Under the pieces are notes generated by a model, which saw nothing but the letters and a program-made list of their open reading frames with translations, searched no databases and had not been told where the DNA came from. Positions 39,911 to 46,032 of a stretch of DNA of 46,032 nt are shown piece after piece. The DNA is taken from assembly GCA_937926145.1 (NCBI GenBank), contig CALANW010000083.1, positions 1-46,032 on the forward strand, in the 5' to 3' direction. Position 1 is the first letter of the stretch, and every line of letters begins with the position of its first letter. The stretch comes from an uncultured Ruminococcus sp. Its GTDB lineage: Bacteria; Bacillota; Clostridia; Oscillospirales; Ruminococcaceae. The translations under genes and the position numbers were made by a program.

Positions 39911-40282
39911 AATATTATACCAAAGCGGCAGTTCGGATTTATAAACAAGTTCGAGCTGCCGCTTTATATTTTCCAATTCCGCAAGCAGTTCGTCATTCGC
40001 ATCTCGGCAGTAAGGCTTCACTTTTGATATCGCTATGCTAAGATCTTTCAGCTTTTCATCGGCAACGATAAGCGACATTTTGCGCTCGTATCTTCTCCAC
40101 ATCGTTTCAAGCTGACCCGCAAGTTCTTCCGCGCTTTTCATATCGTCATTTTCGCAGTAGGCTTCGATGCTTTCTATAACTTCGACAAGATCGTTGTTCT
40201 CTTTTCGGACGATGAAAATTCCCGTTACCGACCATATTATTATTGCCGCAAGAAGCACAAAAGCTGTTATCGTTCGTTTCAT
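39905..40282 (-). CDS. DUF4363 family protein
   Basis: The protein is 125 aa. A membrane segment at about 5-26 (ITAFVLLAAIIIWSVTGIFIV) anchors a helical, probably extracytoplasmic domain with acidic and basic heptads. Length and pairing with a DUF421 gene match DUF4363, whose function is unknown. It overlaps the DUF421 stop by 4 bp. Confidence 0.82.
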   Translation of the reverse strand: MKRTITAFVLLAAIIIWSVTGIFIVRKENNDLVEVIESIEAYCENDDMKSAEELAGQLETMWRRYERKMSLIVADEKLKDLSIAISKVKPYCRDANDELLAELENIKRQLELVYKSELPLWYNIL

Positions 40283-40968
40283 TCGTCATTCTCTCCCCTG
40301 CTGTCATTTCTTATAAGCGAATAATTGCCGTCACTGTCGAGCGTCATAAGAAAAACGCCCGAGAGGACGGTTTTTTCTTTTATCAGTATCTTTTCAAGAT
40401 AAGCTTTGCTCTTTTGTGTTCGTGTAAGTGCGGCTTCGATTATCTTGCCGTCATCGATAACGACTTCGGGAGGGTCAATGCTTCTTCCGCGCACCTCGAG
40501 GTCTTTATTGTTCGGTGTTCTGAACGGCTGCTTCTGATATATCGAAACCGCTCCCGTTGTTTCGACTACGGCGAACTGGACTTCACTTATATCAAAGATA
40601 TCCTTGCTGTGGAGAGCTTCCATAAGATCGTCTGCAGTGAAACGGATATCGTTCATTTTTTTCTTGTCAATAATGCCGTTGCTGATTATAACAACGGGCT
40701 TTCCGCAGGTGAGGTTGCGCAGGTGCTTGGACTTTATCCCGAGCCACGACATTATAACATCAAGACAGGCAAGCGTCAATATCGGGATTATTCCCGTGAA
40801 AAGCGGCATTGTCATATCCTCAACGGGAAGCGTTGCGATATTTGATATAAGGATAGTCACCGCAAGCTCGGACGGCTGAAGCTCGCCTATCTGATGCTTT
40901 CCCATAAGCCGCATTGAAAAAATTATAAGCAGATACAGCACTACCGCTCTTATAAATACAACAGTCAT
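40279..40968 (-). CDS. DUF421 (YetF/YcaP-type) membrane protein
   Basis: The protein is 229 aa. Three N-terminal membrane segments (about 5-90) are followed by a soluble YetF-type domain. Signatures are IFSMRLMGKHQIGELQPSELAV and KPVVIISNGIIDKKKMND, then VQFAVVETTGAVSIYQK. The family is common in spore formers; its biochemical role is not established. It is divergent from gerA and coupled to the DUF4363 gene. Confidence 0.88.
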   Translation of the reverse strand: MTVVFIRAVVLYLLIIFSMRLMGKHQIGELQPSELAVTILISNIATLPVEDMTMPLFTGIIPILTLACLDVIMSWLGIKSKHLRNLTCGKPVVIISNGIIDKKKMNDIRFTADDLMEALHSKDIFDISEVQFAVVETTGAVSIYQKQPFRTPNNKDLEVRGRSIDPPEVVIDDGKIIEAALTRTQKSKAYLEKILIKEKTVLSGVFLMTLDSDGNYSLIRNDSRGENDE

Positions 40969-41028
40969 TTTTCTTATCCTTTCAGACTAATTTTTCAGAA
41001 GTAGAATGTACCGTTTTTTCAAAAATAT

Positions 41029-41057
41029 GTATTTTCAGAGAAAAGCAGGATAAAATA
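41029..41057 (+). promoter_or_regulatory. Probable forespore (SigF/SigG-type) promoter of gerABC
   Basis: GGATAAAATA (41048-41057) fits the SigF -10 GGNNANAHTR at every position. GTATT at 41029-41033 is a near match to the -35 GYATA at 14-bp spacing. Both elements lie in a 9-bp inverted repeat (ATGTATTTT 41027-41035, AAAATACAT 41052-41060). Ger operons are forespore-expressed in other species. Confidence 0.5.
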
Positions 41058-41092
41058 CATTTCAGAAAAAAATTTGAAAGGTAAGGTTTGAT

Positions 41093-42610
41093 ATGAAAAA
41101 ACCTGATTCAAGCTGTTTCAAGGACGTTCCGCTTTCTGCGGATATTGATGAGAACATACGGAATATCGAGCGAATAATGAAAAACTGCTCCGACCTGCTC
41201 ATCAACCCATTTCTTATATCGGGCGTAAAATGCAATCTTGTCTGTCTGGAGGGAATGGTTTCGACATCGACCATAGCAAAGCTTATACTGAATCCTTTAA
41301 TGGAAATCCACCTGCCGGAAGATGTGAGCAGTGCGGAGGTCTATGAACATATCGACAAGCGAATGCTGCTCACGACCGACCGCGGCATCGTCATGGAATA
41401 CGGCGATCTTGTGCGGCGGCTCATGAGCGGCTTCGCGGTGTTATTCGTTGACGGTTCGGACAAGGCTTTCGGCTTGGGCGTTCAGGGTTATGCTGTAAAA
41501 GGCATAGACGAACCCTCGTCCGAGGGAAACATTTTCGGCTCGCACGAGGGTTTCACCGAAACGGTCAGAACGAATATGTCGCTCGTTCGCCGCAGGGTGA
41601 AATCACCTCTGCTGAAATTTGAGCTTTTCCCCGTGACCGACCTGAGCAATGTTGACGTTATCGTTTCCTATATGACGGACAGAGTTCCGAAAAAGCTTGT
41701 TGAGGGTGTGAAAAAGCAGCTCAAAGGAATGAAGCTTGAAACCGTTTTGTCGAACGGTTACATCGAGCCGTTCTTGAATAACACAAAACTCTCGCTCTTT
41801 TCAGGAGTTTCGGTAACGGAGCGTCCCGATGTTTTCTGTGCAAAAATTCTCGAGGGGCGAATCGGCGTAATGATAGAGGGGACGCCGTTCGCGCTTATCC
41901 TGCCCGCGCTTTTTATCGAAAATTTTCAGACGCTCGATGATTACACCTTCCGCCCTTATTACACGACCTTTATCCGCTGGGTGCGCTACATTGCATTTAT
42001 TGCGGCGGTGTTCCTGCCTGCGGTATATGTCGCGGTAGTCACGTTTCACCCCGAGCTTTTCAATCACACGATGCTTATAATCCTATCCGAAGCGGAGGAG
42101 CTTGCCCCTCTGCCGCTTATGGTCGAAGCGCTGATAGTTCTTATTTTTTACGAGATAATCCGTGAAGCAGGCATACGTCTGCCGAAGAGCATAGGCGGTG
42201 CTGTTTCGATAGTTGGGGGACTTATAATCGGCGATGCGGCGGTTTCGGCAGGAGTAATATCCAATCCTCTGCTTCTCGTATGTGCTATTTCCGTTACCTC
42301 GTCTTTCGTTATCCCGTCGCTCAATCAACCCGTGACGATACTTCGCTTCGCTGCTGTTATCGCAGGCGGAATTTCGGGATTGTTCGGCATTGCACTTATT
42401 GCGGCGCTTATGATAGTGAATATCTGCTCTCTCGAAAACGCAGGAACGCCCGTGACATCTCCCGTTTCGCCGCTCACGCCGAGGGCAATGCGTGATGTTC
42501 TGCTTCGTGCAGGCTTTAAGAGAATGCAGAAAGAAACTGTAGCCATTGAGAGCCTAAACGGGGTGAATATGGACACATCAAAAATGGAGGATAACGATAA
42601 CAATGACTAA
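41093..42610 (+). CDS. GerA-family germinant receptor subunit A
   Basis: The protein is 505 aa. Subunit A of the inner spore-membrane germinant receptor complex. A long cytoplasmic N-terminal domain (about 1-285) carries GVKCNLVCLEGMVS, EVIVSYMTDRV-like NVDVIVSYMTDRVPKKLV, and the stretch DVFCAKILEGRIGVMIEGTPFALILP. It is followed by membrane segments (about 300-440) with YVAVVTFHPELF, PFPLMVEALI-type ELAPLPLMVEALIVLIF and LPKSIGGAVSIVGGLIIGDAAV. GAAAGG precedes the ATG. It overlaps gerB by 8 bp. Which germinant is recognised cannot be read from sequence. Confidence 0.95.
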   Translation: MKKPDSSCFKDVPLSADIDENIRNIERIMKNCSDLLINPFLISGVKCNLVCLEGMVSTSTIAKLILNPLMEIHLPEDVSSAEVYEHIDKRMLLTTDRGIVMEYGDLVRRLMSGFAVLFVDGSDKAFGLGVQGYAVKGIDEPSSEGNIFGSHEGFTETVRTNMSLVRRRVKSPLLKFELFPVTDLSNVDVIVSYMTDRVPKKLVEGVKKQLKGMKLETVLSNGYIEPFLNNTKLSLFSGVSVTERPDVFCAKILEGRIGVMIEGTPFALILPALFIENFQTLDDYTFRPYYTTFIRWVRYIAFIAAVFLPAVYVAVVTFHPELFNHTMLIILSEAEELAPLPLMVEALIVLIFYEIIREAGIRLPKSIGGAVSIVGGLIIGDAAVSAGVISNPLLLVCAISVTSSFVIPSLNQPVTILRFAAVIAGGISGLFGIALIAALMIVNICSLENAGTPVTSPVSPLTPRAMRDVLLRAGFKRMQKETVAIESLNGVNMDTSKMEDNDNND

Positions 42611-43676
42611 AAAGATCAGCAAATGGCAGCTTGTATTTCTGCTGCTTTTATGCCGCATTTTCACGCTGATGACGTATGTTCCCGCTTTTTCTCAGGGCGG
42701 CGGTATAGCGCTTCGGCTGAAAGCTGCCGTTATTTCTGTTCTTATACAAGCGATACTCGTCATACCGCTTATCATTCTGTCAAACTGTTTTCCCGACAGA
42801 AGCGTTACCGAGATAATTTATGAAAAAAGCAATGTTGCAGGCTGTATCGCGGCGGTTTTGTACCTTTTGTTCTTCATTTCGCTCTGCACGGGACATGTCT
42901 TGCACTATGTTGGCTTTTTGAGCGACAGTTTTCTCCACGGCGAAAAATTTTTTCCGCTTGCGGCTCTGCTTATCGTATGCACATACTGCGCTTACTGCGG
43001 AACGGAGGGACTTGCCCGAAGCAGCGTTATTATGATGATGCCATTCCTGCTTATGGTCGTGCTTATGGGGATAGGAGCAAAAGATGCTTTCAGCATAAAC
43101 AATTTTTACTTTGAAAAAGGCTCATCGGGTCTTGCAAGAGCTGTTATGGACGACCTTGCCCGAAACGGAGAGGTCGTTGCAACGGCATTTCTGATGAAAA
43201 ATCTGCGCAGCGGATTAAAGTGCGCGCTCTATTGGCTGCTTGCGGCGAAGCTTATAGTAACATCTATCATATTTGCGCTGATAACGGGAGTTCTTGGCGA
43301 CCTTGCAGACACGCTCGGTTATCCTTTCCTCACGGTAGGTTCTTTGACAAATTCGGGAGCGTTCCGTCAGAACGGTGCGCTGTATCTTATTCTGTGGACG
43401 ATATCTGCTGTGATAAGTATTTCCGTTTTCATAAGCATAATCTCGGGAATCACGTCCGAAATTTATTACGGAACAAAGCTTCGCAATGCTGTTTCTGCGC
43501 TTGCAGTGTTCATTGTTTCGGCGGCATTTATGTTTTACAAGGCTGATTTTTCATTGGTACGAAATATTCTCTGCGGCGGTTATGCACAGCTTATACTTCT
43601 TGCACTGATACCGCTTACGGTGCTTATATGCGAAAGGATAAGCGGCAGGAAAGGACTGAAAAAGAATGAGATATAA
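42603..43676 (+). CDS. GerB-family germinant receptor permease subunit
   Basis: The protein is 357 aa with about ten membrane segments, an APC-superfamily permease that forms the likely germinant-binding subunit. KISKWQLVFLLLLCRIFTLMTY opens it (LLLCRIFTLM visible). It has the usual GerB length. Overlaps with gerA (8 bp) and gerC (11 bp) indicate tight coupling and fixed stoichiometry. Confidence 0.92.
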   Translation: MTKKISKWQLVFLLLLCRIFTLMTYVPAFSQGGGIALRLKAAVISVLIQAILVIPLIILSNCFPDRSVTEIIYEKSNVAGCIAAVLYLLFFISLCTGHVLHYVGFLSDSFLHGEKFFPLAALLIVCTYCAYCGTEGLARSSVIMMMPFLLMVVLMGIGAKDAFSINNFYFEKGSSGLARAVMDDLARNGEVVATAFLMKNLRSGLKCALYWLLAAKLIVTSIIFALITGVLGDLADTLGYPFLTVGSLTNSGAFRQNGALYLILWTISAVISISVFISIISGITSEIYYGTKLRNAVSALAVFIVSAAFMFYKADFSLVRNILCGGYAQLILLALIPLTVLICERISGRKGLKKNEI

Positions 43677-44739
43677 AAAGAGCTTTTTTCTCTCTGCGGT
43701 CATTTCGGCAGCTCTGCTTTTAAGCGGCTGCTTCGGCGGAGTTGAGGTCGGTGACCGTGCTTTTGTGCAGATAATCGGCATTGACAAGCGGCTTGATATT
43801 TATACGGTGAGCTTACAGATATTTCAGCCGAGCGGAAGTGGTGCGCCGTCCTCCGCCGATAAGAATTCAGTATGCATAAGCGGTGAGGGCAGCGACCTGA
43901 ACTCGGCAATATCCGCTTGTGAAGTCAAGTCGGGCAATAAAATCTTTTTCGGACATCTTAAATCGGTGATATTCGGCAGTGGGATCGATTCACCTGCCGA
44001 TGAGCTGAACTCTCTGATCGGTCTGCGCTCGGATTTCGGGACACTGCCGCTCTCCTGCCCCGTTTTTTACAGCAATTCGCCTTATGAAGTGGCTTCACTC
44101 ACCTCGGAAAGAGGGCTATATTCTGCGGAGCGGCTGACCGATCTTATCAAGAGCAATGCCAATTTTGGCAGGACGTTTTATGTGCCCGTTTCCGACATTC
44201 TCAATGCCGAGCTTCACCCGATGGGCTGTGCGGTTCTTCCCGAGGTGTACACCGATGGAAACAATGCGGATTTTGACGGTGCGGCAGTGATAAACAGTGG
44301 CTTGTCCGATATAAAACTGACCGATGAACAGCTCAAAGGCTTTCTTATTTTTTCGGATAAATTCCAATGCAAGAGCAGGCTCGTTGTAAGCACGAGTGAT
44401 AACATTCCCATTGAGATAACCGACTCAAAAAGCTGTGTGACCGCTCAAAATTCGGACGGCAAGCTTTTGGTCGAAGCCAAGATAAAGCTTCGGCTGAAAT
44501 TTCCCGAAAACTGTCCCGATATGCACCAAGCGGCTAACGAGGTATGCACAGCCGTGCGTGATAAGTGCATTTCAGCCTATTCCGAAACAGTTTGGCAGAA
44601 CGGCGCTGACATTTTCGGCATCTATTCCGAGGTTCGGCGAAGCTGTCCCGAACTGCTCGAAAATACCGGCGAAGAAGAATTCGCCGAACTGCTGAAAAAC
44701 AGTATCCTCACGGTAAAAGTCAGCGCATTATCAGCCTGA
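43666..44739 (+). CDS. GerC-family germinant receptor lipoprotein
   Basis: The protein is 357 aa. The signal peptide ends in LLSGCF with the lipidated Cys at 22. The mature protein begins GGVEVGDRAFVQIIGIDKRLD, matching GerAC/GerBC (EIxxxxxxxxxGID). FGHLKSVIFG and the C-terminal Ger(x)C domain (about 190-355) are recognisable. The ATG lies 10 bp before the end of gerB with AAAGGA upstream. The 3' end overlaps the convergent spmB by 20 bp. Confidence 0.93.
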   Translation: MRYKKSFFLSAVISAALLLSGCFGGVEVGDRAFVQIIGIDKRLDIYTVSLQIFQPSGSGAPSSADKNSVCISGEGSDLNSAISACEVKSGNKIFFGHLKSVIFGSGIDSPADELNSLIGLRSDFGTLPLSCPVFYSNSPYEVASLTSERGLYSAERLTDLIKSNANFGRTFYVPVSDILNAELHPMGCAVLPEVYTDGNNADFDGAAVINSGLSDIKLTDEQLKGFLIFSDKFQCKSRLVVSTSDNIPIEITDSKSCVTAQNSDGKLLVEAKIKLRLKFPENCPDMHQAANEVCTAVRDKCISAYSETVWQNGADIFGIYSEVRRSCPELLENTGEEEFAELLKNSILTVKVSALSA

Positions 44740-45241
44740 CAGTGAGCGCGCTGAAGATGAAACCCGTAAAATCAGCTGTCAGCGAGGAAACAAGCGAATG
44801 GCGCGTGTTTTTCACGTTCGTTGCGCCGTAATAAACGGCAAGCGTATAAAAGGTCGTTTCGGTCGAGCCTAAGATAACGCTTGCCACCCTGCCTGCGAAG
44901 CTGTCGGGGTGAACGCTTTCGAGAATGGATTCATAAACTGCGAGAGCGCCGCTTCCCGAAACGGGACGCATTACCGCAAGCGGCAGACATTCGCTCGGAA
45001 ATCCTAAAATATCCGTCAGCGGTTTCAGCAGGCTTGCTATCATCTCCATTCCGCCCGAGGCTTTGAACATTCCTATCGCTGTTATCATTGCTATCAGCGA
45101 CGGCAAAATTCCAATACCGACCGAAAGATTTTCCTTTGCGCCCTCTATGAATTCGTCAAAGACATTCACCTTATGAAATAAGCCGTACAATACTATCAGA
45201 CCAATAAATATCGGAATGAGAAGCTCTGTGAATTTAAACAT
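44720..45241 (-). CDS. spmB: Spore maturation protein B
   Basis: The protein is 173 aa with about four membrane segments and the nucleoside-recognition-like Gate motif. SLIAMITAIGMFKASGGME, AVMRPVSGSGALAVYESIL and ILGSTETTFYTLAVYYGATNVKNTRHSL are strong SpmB signatures. SpmA and SpmB together are needed for full spore-core dehydration. The ATG overlaps the spmA end by 8 bp. Confidence 0.94.
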   Translation of the reverse strand: MFKFTELLIPIFIGLIVLYGLFHKVNVFDEFIEGAKENLSVGIGILPSLIAMITAIGMFKASGGMEMIASLLKPLTDILGFPSECLPLAVMRPVSGSGALAVYESILESVHPDSFAGRVASVILGSTETTFYTLAVYYGATNVKNTRHSLVSSLTADFTGFIFSALTVRLIMR

Positions 45242-45851
45242 TCGGTGACTTCCTTTCCGATTTTTTATGCGTCAGACCCGAGATGCCGTCAAGAGCAATT
45301 GCGGAAACAAGTCCCGCGGCGAGTGCGATGACCGATGTTATTATCACGCACGGAAAAATTTCCATAGGTGCGGCTGAACCGTGCTTTGAGCGGAGCGAAG
45401 CCGCTGTTGTCGGCAGAAGCGTTATAGAAGCCGTGTTCAGAACAGAAAAAACTATCATATTTCGGGTTGCCGTGCCATTGGCTTTTTCCTCGGTTTCAAG
45501 CGCTTTCATAGCCTCAATGCCGAGCGGAGTTGCCGCATTGCCCAATCCGAGCATATTCGCCGTAACGTTCAGGCAAATTGCGTGGAAAGCCTTTCCGTTG
45601 AAGTCAAGGTCTTTGAAAATGAGCTTTGCAAAGGGACGGAATGCCGCTGCAAGCTTATCGGTCAGATGCGATTTTTCGGCGACTTTCATAAATCCGCCCC
45701 ACATACACATTCCTCCGATGAGATAGAGAAAAAGTTCGACCGCTTCAACGCAGGAATTTATAGCCGCGTCCGACACTTCGGCGCTTTTTCCGCTCACGAT
45801 ACCGCATACTACGGAAAAAAGTATCATCACAATAAATATCACATTCATCAT
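45234..45851 (-). CDS. spmA: Spore maturation protein A
   Basis: The protein is 205 aa with about five membrane segments. Signatures are LFLYLIGGMCMWGGFMKVAE, NVTANMLGLGNAATPLGIEAMKAL and NTASITLLPTTAASLRSKHGSA. It partners SpmB. AAAGGGGAG precedes the ATG. Upstream (45852-46032) no SigE-type promoter was clear. Confidence 0.94.
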   Translation of the reverse strand: MMNVIFIVMILFSVVCGIVSGKSAEVSDAAINSCVEAVELFLYLIGGMCMWGGFMKVAEKSHLTDKLAAAFRPFAKLIFKDLDFNGKAFHAICLNVTANMLGLGNAATPLGIEAMKALETEEKANGTATRNMIVFSVLNTASITLLPTTAASLRSKHGSAAPMEIFPCVIITSVIALAAGLVSAIALDGISGLTHKKSERKSPNV

Positions 45852-45887
45852 AGTTTGATCTCCCCTTTGCTTTTGAAATTTGAAACA

Positions 45888-45916
45888 TTGACAAAAAGTT
45901 TACCAATTGGTAAAAC
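45888..45916 (+). promoter_or_regulatory. Palindromic operator-like site over a possible rightward promoter
   Basis: TTTACCAATTGGTAAA (45899-45914) is a perfect 16-bp palindrome. TTGACA (45888-45893) lies upstream and TAAAAC (45911-45916) is 17 bp further on, so the palindrome would fill the spacer of a plus-strand promoter, as TetR/MarR-type operators do. No regulated gene lies within the window; the next gene to the right, beyond 46032, is the candidate. Confidence 0.45.
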
Positions 45917-46032
45917 TGTATTTTATTGTCAGTTTATACATAAATTGTATAAATCTTTGTGAAATTCAGTAACAATTTGTATAAAAATTAGTGATATTGT
46001 CTACTAAGTTCAGTTTGAGTTAATAAATATTC

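Noticed and set aside
1..46032. Prophage, insertion sequence, CRISPR or defence island
   Set aside because: No integrase, transposase, cas, restriction or phage gene is present; the genes are core and sporulation functions.

Overview
The window looks like chromosomal DNA from an endospore-forming, low-to-mid GC Firmicute of class Clostridia, most likely a Ruminococcus/Oscillospiraceae-type organism. This rests on the type III glutamine synthetase, the archaeal-type AspRS encoded beside gatCAB, and the full sporulation and germination set (spoIIGA, sigE, sigG, sigK, a gerABC receptor, spmAB, a SpoVB-like flippase). Genus assignment is inference from gene content only. I see no tRNA, rRNA, CRISPR array, phage or transposase gene.

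Layout. 1-873: intergenic repeat plus a membrane protein of unknown function. 1021-3044: dnaD-like and dnaC/dnaI-like helicase-loading pair. 3143-4060: lone cheV with its own promoter and terminator. 4323-6736: spoIIGA-sigE-sigG, bracketed by two palindromic repeat elements. 6880-11319 (minus): potABCD polyamine ABC transporter plus an acetyltransferase. 11548-16468 (minus): DUF951-prfA-sua5-coaE-lytic transglycosylase-M18 aminopeptidase. 16612-17953 (plus): a small unknown protein and an S1-domain protein. 17941-20559 (minus): glyA and rarA. 20716-23163 (minus): glnN with a leader terminator and a long structured 3' region. 23317-28007 (minus): gatC-gatA-gatB-aspS. 28046-33639 (minus): murD, two M42 peptidases, a GNAT and a YnbB-type PLP enzyme. 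33699-36405: SpoVB-like flippase, tiny Cys/Asn-rich protein (minus), sigK. 36395-38168 (minus): PDZ-less HtrA-type protease and a DUF368 (PopT-type) lipid-carrier transporter. 38337-39910: membrane protein and EAL protein. 39905-40968 (minus): DUF421-DUF4363 pair. 41093-44739: gerABC. 44720-45851 (minus): spmA-spmB.

How it fits together. The sporulation genes cover the early mother-cell factor (SpoIIGA activates pro-SigE), the late forespore factor SigG, the late mother-cell factor SigK (uninterrupted, with a pro-sequence), spore-core maturation (SpmAB), a wall-precursor flippase and a germinant receptor. The strongest signal is at sigG. Its ribosome binding site lies in a 23-bp fully paired hairpin whose left arm also carries a near-consensus SigF promoter. 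The predicted forespore start site falls in the loop, so only forespore transcripts would lack the blocking arm. Other points of note are a family of palindromic MITE-like repeats next to sporulation sigma genes, and an attenuator in front of glnN with a mutually exclusive hexaloop hairpin of the kind ANTAR proteins bind.
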